A DNA stretch of 64,000 nt from Lysobacterales bacterium (GTDB taxonomy: Bacteria > Pseudomonadota > Gammaproteobacteria > Xanthomonadales > SZUA-5): the NCBI GenBank assembly GCA_022841325.1, contig JALHRS010000006.1, forward strand, positions 10,981 to 74,980. The letters are read 5' to 3'. Both the position numbers and the translations under genes were made by a program. Every line of letters begins with the position of its first letter. The stretch's first letter is position 1. The notes under the pieces are model-generated. The model saw only the letters and a program-made list of their open reading frames with translations, made no database searches and was not told where the DNA came from. Positions 56,099 to 63,158 of this stretch are shown piece after piece.

Positions 56099-57259
56099 AT
56101 GAGCCTGGGGCGGATGCGACTGCAAACCAAATTGCCGAGGGTGGGGACCACCATCTTCACCGTGATGTCGCAGCTGGCGGCGCAGCACCAGGCGGTCAAT
56201 CTGGGGCAGGGCTTTCCCGATTTTGAAGGTCCTGCGGCGCTGCACGAAGCGCTGGCACGGCATGCGCGCGAGGGCAGGAACCAGTACGCGCCGATGACCG
56301 GCATCGCGCCGCTGAGGCAGGCCATCGCCGCCAAGACCGAAGCGCTGTACGGACGTCGGGTGGATGCCGACAGCGAAATCACCGTCACCAGCGGGGCGTC
56401 TGAGGCGCTGTTTGCGGCCATCCATGCGGTCGTGCGGCCGGGCGAAGAGGTGATCATTCTCGACCCTTGCTATGACTGCTACGACCCGGCGATCGAACTG
56501 GCCGGCGCGCGCGCCGTGCATGTGCCACTGAAGGCGCCGAGCTTCTGTGTCGACTGGCAGCGGGTCAAGGACGCCATCACGCCGCACACCCGGGCGATCA
56601 TCATCAATTCGCCGCACAACCCGACCGGCGCCACGCTGACCCGCGCCGATCTCCGTGAACTGGCCGATCTGCTGCGCGACAGCGAAATCCTGGTGATCTC
56701 CGACGAGGTCTACGAGCACATCATCTTCGATGGCCGCAAGCATGAGAGTGTGCTCGGCCATGCCGAGCTGGCCGAACGCAGTTTCGTGGTGTCGAGTTTC
56801 GGCAAGACCTATCACATCACCGGCTGGAAGGTCGGCTATTGCATTGCGCCACCGACGCTGTCGGTCGAGTTCCGCAAGGTGCGACAGTACCTGAGCTTCT
56901 GCACCTTTCATCCGGCGCAATGGGCGCTGGCTGAGTATCTGGTGGCCGATCCGCAGCATTACCTGGACCTGCCGATGTTCTATCAGGCCAAGCGCGATCA
57001 TTTCGCGCGCGCGCTGGCGCCTTCGCGGTTCAAGCTGCTGCCGGTTGAAGGTGCCTATTTTCAGTTGGCCGACTATTCGGCCATCAGCGACGAGGACGAC
57101 CAGAGCTTCAGCCGCAGCCTGATCGAGCAGCACGGCATCGCCGCCATTCCGATGTCGGCCTTCTACGAATCGCCGCCGGATCAGCATCTGGTGCGCTTCT
57201 GCTTCGCCAAGACCACCGCCACCCTGGACGCCGCCGCGGAACTGCTATGCGCGATCTGA
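56099..57259 (+). CDS. PLP-dependent aminotransferase (YbdL/methionine-type)
   Basis: A 386-residue fold-type I aminotransferase. NLGQGFPDFEGP (about 34-45), VTSGASEALFAAI, INSPHNPTGATL and the PLP-Lys236 in SSFGKTYHITGWKVGY match the methionine/glutamine-preferring KAT/YbdL group. Its stop overlaps the omega-amidase start by 13 bp. Such pairs perform transamination of methionine, glutamine or kynurenine and then deamidate the resulting 2-oxo-amide. ATG 56099 was used; ATG 56114 after GGGGCGG is possible. Confidence 0.85.
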   Translation: MSLGRMRLQTKLPRVGTTIFTVMSQLAAQHQAVNLGQGFPDFEGPAALHEALARHAREGRNQYAPMTGIAPLRQAIAAKTEALYGRRVDADSEITVTSGASEALFAAIHAVVRPGEEVIILDPCYDCYDPAIELAGARAVHVPLKAPSFCVDWQRVKDAITPHTRAIIINSPHNPTGATLTRADLRELADLLRDSEILVISDEVYEHIIFDGRKHESVLGHAELAERSFVVSSFGKTYHITGWKVGYCIAPPTLSVEFRKVRQYLSFCTFHPAQWALAEYLVADPQHYLDLPMFYQAKRDHFARALAPSRFKLLPVEGAYFQLADYSAISDEDDQSFSRSLIEQHGIAAIPMSAFYESPPDQHLVRFCFAKTTATLDAAAELLCAI

Positions 57260-58050
57260 ACATTGCCCTGGTGCAGGCATCGACGGTCTGGCACGATGCC
57301 CGCGCCAATCGGGAGCTGTACGGTACGCAGGTACTGGACTTGGCCGGTCGCGCCGATCTGATTGTCCTGCCGGAGACCTTTCTGTCTGGCTTCTCCAATG
57401 ACGCCGTGGCACAGGCCGAAACCATGGACGGTACCAGCGTGCGCTGGATGCGCGAACTGGCGCGTGAAGTGGGTGCGGTGATCACCGGCAGTCTGGTGAT
57501 CCGTGACGGCGATCGCGTGTACAACCGCCTGATCTGGGCCCGCCCCGATGGCAGCATCAGTCATTACGACAAGCGCCATCTGTTCCGCATGGCCGCCGAG
57601 CACGAGCGCTACGCCAGTGGCGCGGAGCGCCTGATCGTGGAACTGGCCGGGTGGCGCATCTGTCCGCTGGTCTGCTACGACCTGCGCTTTCCGGTCTATG
57701 TCCGCAATCGCTTCGATCCGGCAAGCCAGCGTCTGGACTACGATCTGGCACTGTTCGTGGCCAACTGGCCGAGCCCGCGCCGGCACGCCTGGCGCACCCT
57801 GTTGCGGGCGCGGGCCATCGAAAATCTGGCCTACTGCGTGGGCGTGAACCGGGTGGGTACCGACGGCAACCAGATTCATTATGCCGGCGACAGCGTGGCC
57901 CTGGATTTTCTAGGAGAAGCACTGGTCGAGCTGGGCAGCGAGCCTGGCGTGGTGACCACCGTGCTCTCGGCCGACAAGCTGCAGGCGCATCGTGAACGCT
58001 TTCCGGCATGGCTCGATGCGGATCAGTTCACGCTGGATCTGCTTCGATAA
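57247..58050 (+). CDS. Omega-amidase/YafV-type carbon-nitrogen hydrolase
   Basis: A 267-residue nitrilase-superfamily enzyme. The triad is Glu43 (VLPETFLSGFS), Lys109 (HYDKRHLFRM) and Cys143 (LVCYDLRFPV). YafV/Nit2-type omega-amidases hydrolyse 2-oxoglutaramate or 2-oxosuccinamate. The 13-bp overlap with an aminotransferase gene supports a glutamine-transaminase/omega-amidase salvage module. Specificity is inferred from family and context. Confidence 0.87.
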   Translation: MRDLNIALVQASTVWHDARANRELYGTQVLDLAGRADLIVLPETFLSGFSNDAVAQAETMDGTSVRWMRELAREVGAVITGSLVIRDGDRVYNRLIWARPDGSISHYDKRHLFRMAAEHERYASGAERLIVELAGWRICPLVCYDLRFPVYVRNRFDPASQRLDYDLALFVANWPSPRRHAWRTLLRARAIENLAYCVGVNRVGTDGNQIHYAGDSVALDFLGEALVELGSEPGVVTTVLSADKLQAHRERFPAWLDADQFTLDLLR

Positions 58051-58100
58051 CTCATGTCGTCAGTCATTGAATTTGCGGGCCCCGGCAATAGCCGGCTCTT

Positions 58101-58188
58101 GTAGCCCGAAGTGCGCGCAGCGCTCTGCGGGCGGTGATGCGGAAGAGCCCCGGTGAGCCGCTGCGCGGCACCCTCGGCCTACGGGCTA
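58101..58188. repeat. Dispersed repeat family B, copy 2
   Basis: GTAGCCCGAAGTGCGCGCAG then GCGGGCGGTGATGC and GAGCCCCGGTGAGCCGCTGC; closely matches the first part of 40758-40889. The right end is CTACGGGCTATT. Confidence 0.85.
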
Positions 58189-58194
58189 TTGATG

Positions 58195-58314
58195 CTTCAT
58201 TGCGAGGAGCGCGCCTTCGGCCGCGAGCGCAGCGTGGCGGGACGAAGCAATCCAGGGTATCGCCGCACGCCGCTGGATTGCTTCCCCCGGATCAAGTCCG
58301 GGGTCGCAATGACG
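58195..58314. repeat. Dispersed palindromic element family A, copy 3
   Basis: CTTCATTGCGAGGAGCGCG to GGGGTCGCAATGACG. The inner arms ACGAAGCAATCCAG and CTGGATTGCTTCC match copies 1 and 2; the right end CCCCCGGATCAAGTCCGGGG is shared with copy 2. Confidence 0.85.
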
Positions 58315-58412
58315 CCGGGGGACATGGCCCGTGGGCAGTGTCGGACCGACACCGGTGGCTCTCCATGAACCGGATTCCGGCGCCGGCCTCCTGGGTTTCG
58401 GGTCGCTGCTCT

Positions 58413-58495
58413 GGAGGGCGCCGCGCTGCGGCGCCGCTTTGTGTGGGGCAACAGCGGCCGCGCAGGCGCGCGTCCCTCCTCAAGGCCGCTCCGTG
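58413..58495 (+). repeat. Dispersed repeat family C, copy 3
   Basis: GGAGGGCGCCGCGCTGCGGC then GGCAACAGCGGCCGCGCAGG and GTCCCTCCTCAAGG. It matches copy 2 and, in reverse, copy 1. Confidence 0.85.
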
Positions 58496-58597
58496 TCTGC
58501 CATCGTTCATGGCCCGTACGCAGCGTTAGACCGAAACAGGTGGCTCCCAATCACGCCTGCACATGTTCCTGACCGGAACCCCGATCTGCCGGACTCT

Positions 58598-58637
58598 CAA
58601 CCAACAACCAACAACCAACAACCAACAACCGACAACC
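58598..58637. repeat. CAACCAA heptamer array
   Basis: Four CAACCAA units, one CAACCGA and a partial CAACC stand in perfect register at 58598, 58605, 58612, 58619, 58626 and 58633. It lies just beyond the stop of the small conserved gene on the minus strand. Confidence 0.9.
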
Positions 58638-58649
58638 AGCTCTTCCCGG

Positions 58650-58898
58650 TCAGGGTCGCAACTTGAACGGCGGATTCTCGTTCAATCGGCCGTCGGTCTC
58701 GATCACGGCAAAGTTCTTGCGATCGCCGTCGAGGACGATCGGCACGGCTTCCTGGAACATCGGTTTGCGGACGTATTTCAGTTCCCAGCCGAAATGTTCG
58801 AGGCTGCGCAGGGTTTCGATCTGCGAGGGGTTGAGCAGGCGCTCAAGTACCCGGCTGGGCGGCGGCGGCTGCCCTTGTCGGCGTTCGCGTTCCGGCAC
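58650..58898 (-). CDS. Small conserved hypothetical protein
   Basis: An 82-residue protein from GTG 58898, which has GGGAGG four bases upstream; a TTG at 58913 would add five residues. The N-terminal half is basic and Pro-rich; the C-terminal half (IETLRSLEHFGWELKYVRKP, then VPIVLDGDRKNFAVIETDGRL) has the look of a conserved domain seen in Xanthomonadales hypothetical proteins. No function is known. It follows the DUF349 gene on the same strand. Confidence 0.65.
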   Translation of the reverse strand: MPERERRQGQPPPPSRVLERLLNPSQIETLRSLEHFGWELKYVRKPMFQEAVPIVLDGDRKNFAVIETDGRLNENPPFKLRP

Positions 58899-58986
58899 AC
58901 GACCTCCCGGCAACAGCCCTTGTGGATGTTGCCGACATGGTCTGACAGCGCAGATCGAATTTCAAGTCTGTGCAATAGCCGATCTG

Positions 58987-61659
58987 CTAGCCGCCCAATG
59001 TCTCCAGCGCGCGCTGCCGGCGTGCGGCCAGGCGCTTGCGGTCCTCCGAGCCGATCGGCCCGGTGGACCACCAGCGCATGTCCAGGGCGGCGCGTTCGGT
59101 CCTGGGGTCGGTGGACTGGCCGCTGCTCATGCGCGCAGACAGTTTCTCCACCTGCAGATTCATGCGCGCGGCCTGCTGCTCTGCTGGCGAATCCACACCC
59201 GCCAGCAACTCGTACTCCAGCAGCAGCTTTTCGGCTTCCGCCAGTTGCTGCGAGGTCAGCAGCTGGCGGCTGTCATCGCTGCTTTGTTGCAGTCGCGCCA
59301 GACGCAAGCCGAGGCTGCCGACCAGGGTGCTGTCCAGTCCCGATAGCGCGCTCTGGACTTCGGCCAGCGCTGCCGCTGCATCCGTACCCTGCAGCCAGTC
59401 GGCTTCGATCGCATCCAGCTTCTGGGCCAGTTCCACGGCATGCTGCTCGCGCGCCGCCAGCTCCGCACTGCGCCTTCTTGCTGCGCTCTTCTGGGCCGCG
59501 GTCAGGGCGGCGTCGTAACCGCGCTCGAGTTCGCGCGGACGTTTGGGGTCGGCGCGCCATGCCGATTCGATACGCTCGATCTCGGCCTCGACATGGGTGG
59601 CATCGAGTTCACTGTCGGCGACGGTCTTGAGTTCGTCGATCAAGGCCTGCGCCGAGGCGCGCTCGGCATCGCGTTCGGCATCCACCGCCTTCAGTTCTTC
59701 ATTGCGCTGGTTGAACAGCGGATCGATCAGATCGCGGAACTCCTGCCACAGCGCCTGATCCGTCTTGTGCGAGCCCTTGCCCAGCGTCTGCCAGCGCTTC
59801 TGTGCGGCCTTGGCCAGATCCAGCGCCGCGTCCAGCTCGGCATGTGCCAGTTGCCTTCGCAACTGGTTGATGAGTTTCTGCTTTTCTTCGGCCACGGCGT
59901 TGAAGCGGGCGTCGATGGCGGCCGAGCAGGCTTCCATGAGCTGCTTCAGCTGCTTGCCGATTTCACCGCGCTGACGCGGATCCACTTCGTCGGCACGGCG
60001 CAGGCGATCGCCGGCTTCACGCTTGAGCGTCAGCAACTGGCTGACCTCGGTGCTGTCCGCCGCCAGTTCTTCGCGCGCTCTTTCGATGAAGGCGCCGAAA
60101 TCCTCGCTGCGCTTGCCGCGGACTTCCTTGCGCTTCTCGAAATAGCCGCGCGCCGGCTCCAGCGCCTTGTGACAGAGGAAGCGGAAGCGCTTGGCCAGAC
60201 CGGATTCGCTGACCGGTGCACCAGGGTCGGCTTCGCTGTCATCGATGCGTTTCCAGGCCTGCTTCAACTCGGCCACGCGGTTGGCCAAGGCGTCGGGATG
60301 CATGCCGCTGCCGATCAGCGCTTCAACGTCCTCGCACAGGCGCAGCCGCACCTTGTTGTCGGACCAGCGCTGCCAGCGCGACAGTTTCTCGATGCCGGGT
60401 TCCAGTTCCGACAGCTGCCGATTGAAGGCACGGGCAGCGCTGGCGGGCAATGCATCGATGGCGCTGCGGGCCTCGGCACGGGCAGCTCGGGCGGCGCTCA
60501 ACTGGCCGTCTTCCACGGCCTTCGCGGCCTTCTCGATAGCCTTCGAGGCCAGCGCCCGGGCCTGCTCCAGTTCGGCCTCATGGGCCTTGGCGCTTTCGCG
60601 CAGGGTGGCCATGCGGGCCTGGAACGCCGCTTGCAATACTTCAGCTTCGGCACCGCCCGGGTTGTCCTGCCAGGCGCTGTGCCAGCGGCGTTCGAGCGCA
60701 TCCAGATCGGCCGTCGGCGCGGTTTGGTCCAGCGCTTCGGCGCGGGCGCACAGATCCGCAAGCCGGGTGTCCGGGGCGGCAGCGACGGGTTCGGCCACTA
60801 AGGGCAGTGACTCAGCCGCGGGCTCTGGCGTTTCTGCGGGCGCCTCGGTGGCGGCCTCGGCAATCGGCGCTTCCTCACCGATGTGGGAAATGGCATGGAG
60901 CGCGGCCTTTAGCGTTTGCACCGCGCCTTCGAAACGGCGATCAAAGCGTTCGTCGATCTTCGCGCGCAGGGCCGGCCATTCGGCCTCGGCCCGGGTCAGC
61001 AGTTCGACCGTGCCGGCATCGGGATGTCGCAGCTGCTGCTCCAGGCCCAGGCACAGGGCTTCAGCCTTGGCGACCAGGGCCTGGGCCTCGCCAGCGGCGT
61101 ACTTGTCGGCATCCAGGCGCTCGCGAATGGCGCGATAGAGGCGCTTGTCGCGGGTGCGTGCGTGGGCTGCCAACCGCTCCAGCGTCGGCGTGGCGGTGAC
61201 CCGCGCCAGCAAGACCAGGCGCAGATCGGCATCACTGTCTTCAAGCACGCGATCGGCAATGAAGCCCAGGCGGGTGCAGCGTTCCAGCGCGGCCGCGCGC
61301 AGATCGGCCTCCGGCGCGCGCCTGGCCACCTGTTCCAGCAGCGCCTGTTCCTCAACCAGTCCCAGCGCCCGGCGTCGCTCGGCGATTGGCGCACTGCCGG
61401 CCAACAGGTCGACCAGTCTGGCCCGGGCACGCTCACGAACGCCGGCGTCGGCGTCGTTGCTCATGCGATCGGCCACCAGCGTCAGATCGTCGATCCGTTC
61501 GAGCGCTGCGCGGCGCACCGGCGCATCCGGATCGTTGCGCAGGATCTGCGGCAGCTCAGGCAGCAGCGCCGGCTCGCGCGAATGGGCGACGGCCTCGGCA
61601 CGCTTGGCGGCATTGCGCGATTGCCACGCGGGTTTGGACAAAAAAGAGAAAAGGCTCAT
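58987..61659 (-). CDS. DUF349 domain protein with N-terminal HEAT-like repeats
   Basis: An 890-residue, strongly helical, Ala/Glu/Arg-rich protein. Residues about 15-190 contain HEAT-like repeats (for example DPDAPVRRAALERIDDL and DADAGVRERARARLVDL). The central part carries DUF349 units with Trp-containing helices (LERRWHSAWQDN, LKQAWKRIDDSEAD, AAQKRWQTLGKGSHK) and coiled coil. No enzymatic motif is seen. DUF349 proteins are cytoplasmic and poorly understood. The start ATG 61659 (MSLFSFLSKP) overlaps the upstream gene's stop by one base; a longer frame to 61779 lies inside that gene. Confidence 0.85.
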   Translation of the reverse strand: MSLFSFLSKPAWQSRNAAKRAEAVAHSREPALLPELPQILRNDPDAPVRRAALERIDDLTLVADRMSNDADAGVRERARARLVDLLAGSAPIAERRRALGLVEEQALLEQVARRAPEADLRAAALERCTRLGFIADRVLEDSDADLRLVLLARVTATPTLERLAAHARTRDKRLYRAIRERLDADKYAAGEAQALVAKAEALCLGLEQQLRHPDAGTVELLTRAEAEWPALRAKIDERFDRRFEGAVQTLKAALHAISHIGEEAPIAEAATEAPAETPEPAAESLPLVAEPVAAAPDTRLADLCARAEALDQTAPTADLDALERRWHSAWQDNPGGAEAEVLQAAFQARMATLRESAKAHEAELEQARALASKAIEKAAKAVEDGQLSAARAARAEARSAIDALPASAARAFNRQLSELEPGIEKLSRWQRWSDNKVRLRLCEDVEALIGSGMHPDALANRVAELKQAWKRIDDSEADPGAPVSESGLAKRFRFLCHKALEPARGYFEKRKEVRGKRSEDFGAFIERAREELAADSTEVSQLLTLKREAGDRLRRADEVDPRQRGEIGKQLKQLMEACSAAIDARFNAVAEEKQKLINQLRRQLAHAELDAALDLAKAAQKRWQTLGKGSHKTDQALWQEFRDLIDPLFNQRNEELKAVDAERDAERASAQALIDELKTVADSELDATHVEAEIERIESAWRADPKRPRELERGYDAALTAAQKSAARRRSAELAAREQHAVELAQKLDAIEADWLQGTDAAAALAEVQSALSGLDSTLVGSLGLRLARLQQSSDDSRQLLTSQQLAEAEKLLLEYELLAGVDSPAEQQAARMNLQVEKLSARMSSGQSTDPRTERAALDMRWWSTGPIGSEDRKRLAARRQRALETLGG

Positions 61660-62888
61660 CAGCTCAACCTGCGGAATAATTCGATACCGGTGAGATAGAC
61701 ACCAATGCCGGTGAAGGCATTGGTCAGAAAAAACATCAGCAGGGTGCGGGCGACGCGGTTCTTCCACCAGCCGCGCCACTGCTTCAGATCATCCCGCAGC
61801 GCCTCGAAGTCGGAGACCCGTGGTTTGCGGATCCAGACCTCTGCGCCAGCACTGAACATGCCCGAGGCCAACGCCGGGTGCAGCACCGTCAGTGGCGCCG
61901 ACAGAAAGGCGGCCAGCAGGCTCAGCGGATGGCCGCCGGCGACCAGTGCGCCCAGGGCGGCAAAGCCTCCGGTGGCGAATACGTAGTAGGACACCAGATC
62001 GCGGCCGACGTCAGCCCCCTTGCTGAAGGCCCAGATAAAGCCGCCCACCAGGATGGCGATCACCAGATAACCGATCAGTTTCGGCCAGAGGCTCGGTGGC
62101 GGCAGCGCTCTCAGTGTGTCCAGGGATTCGGTGTCACCGGCGTCCTTGCCTTCCAGTGCGCGGGCGAGGCCGGCCAGATGTCCGGCGCCGACCACTGCAA
62201 GGACTTTCTGTCCGGGCTGGCTGACTTCGCGCAGACGGGCGGCCATGTAGCGGTCACGCTCGACGATCAGGGCGTGGTGCAGCGGCTTGCTCTGGCGGGC
62301 GAACTCGTCGAAGGTGTTGGTGAGGATGTCGCCTTCCTTGAGCTTCTCGATATCGGCCTCGGTGATCTCGTCGCTGCTGATGGCGCTGGCGACCAGGCCG
62401 CCGACGATGCTCATCCTGTCGAAGAAGCCGACCGCGGCATAGGCGCGCTTGAGGGTGACACCGACATCACGGTCGATCAGTTCGACCGGCGTGCCGTGTT
62501 CGGCCGCGCTGAGGCAGGCCGCCTTCAGTTCGGCGCCGGGTTCCACTCCAAACTGCTCGGCCAGGCGCCGCTGGTAGGCGCCCAGCGCCAGATTGGCGGC
62601 CAGCATGCCGGCCTTGCCATCCTTGACGATCTTGAACAGATCGACATTGCGCCAGTCGTCCGGCTTCAGCAGCGAGTGATGGCGATGTTCGTCGAGCTCG
62701 ACCGTCACCAGATCGAATTCGCGGCTGCCGATCAAGTGGCGCACGGCATCGACGCTGGCCTTGGAGACATGTGCCGTGCCGAGCAGGGTGTAGTCGATAT
62801 CGCCCACGCGGACTTCGATCAGCGGCTGGCCGTCGAAAGCGCTGTAGTCGGCGGGGGCATCGGCAACAGCGTTGGTTTCTGGAGTCAA
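61659..62888 (-). CDS. TraB-family membrane protein
   Basis: A 409-residue protein. The TraB/PrgY fold occupies about 20-240: YTLLGTAHVSKASVDAVRHL with its GxxH motif, VTVELDEHRHHSLL (acidic/His) and VVGAGHLAGLARAL. Three or four membrane helices follow (about 268-400). The family resembles metal-dependent peptidase-like folds, and PrgY inhibits a pheromone in Enterococcus; the bacterial role here is unknown. It is directly coupled to the DUF349 gene. Confidence 0.85.
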   Translation of the reverse strand: MTPETNAVADAPADYSAFDGQPLIEVRVGDIDYTLLGTAHVSKASVDAVRHLIGSREFDLVTVELDEHRHHSLLKPDDWRNVDLFKIVKDGKAGMLAANLALGAYQRRLAEQFGVEPGAELKAACLSAAEHGTPVELIDRDVGVTLKRAYAAVGFFDRMSIVGGLVASAISSDEITEADIEKLKEGDILTNTFDEFARQSKPLHHALIVERDRYMAARLREVSQPGQKVLAVVGAGHLAGLARALEGKDAGDTESLDTLRALPPPSLWPKLIGYLVIAILVGGFIWAFSKGADVGRDLVSYYVFATGGFAALGALVAGGHPLSLLAAFLSAPLTVLHPALASGMFSAGAEVWIRKPRVSDFEALRDDLKQWRGWWKNRVARTLLMFFLTNAFTGIGVYLTGIELFRRLS

Positions 62889-62967
62889 AGTGAGCTTAGT
62901 CCTGCGCGGCTGCGCCGATTGTGGGTTTTCGGGGTGTTCCTGGGGTCTACTGCGGGTCCCGAGCGTG

Positions 62968-63002
62968 GTAGGTCACGTTGGCCGCGCAGCAGGCTACGTG
63001 AC
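62968..63002. repeat. GTCACGT palindromic repeat (family E), copy 2
   Basis: GTAGGTCACGTTGGCCGCGC followed by AGCAGGCTACGTGAC; same ends as 42557-42589. Confidence 0.7.
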
Positions 63003-63074
63003 ACCACCCACCTGCTGGCACACGACAACCGGCGCCGCAGCCAGGCTGACCGGCGGTCGCCTGGGCGGCGGAGC

Positions 63075-63108
63075 ATGTCACGTTGCCCTTGGCGCGGGCA
63101 ACGTGAAC
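63075..63108. repeat. GTCACGT palindromic repeat (family E), copy 3
   Basis: GTCACGTTGCCC and GGGCAACGTGAAC are inverted arms around TTGGCGC. The arms are longer (about 11 bp) than in the other copies. Confidence 0.65.
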
Positions 63109-63158
63109 TGGCGGCCGATCGGTACAAGGTGGCGTCCGTTGCTGTTGTCATCGGTGGA

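Larger units (their letters stand above)
58051..58649. other. Repeat cluster of about 600 bp without a gene
   Basis: Three dispersed families lie head to tail: B (58101-58188), A (58195-58314) and C (58413-58495), then the CAACCAA heptamer array (58598-58637). Short frames here only encode repeat peptides. It separates the omega-amidase gene from convergent genes. Confidence 0.75.
62889..63158. other. Gap between the amidase and TraB genes with GTCACGT repeats
   Basis: No gene is supported in 270 bp. Two family E hairpins lie at 62968-63002 and 63075-63108. The TraB promoter, reading leftward, should lie here but no clear box was found. Confidence 0.55.
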
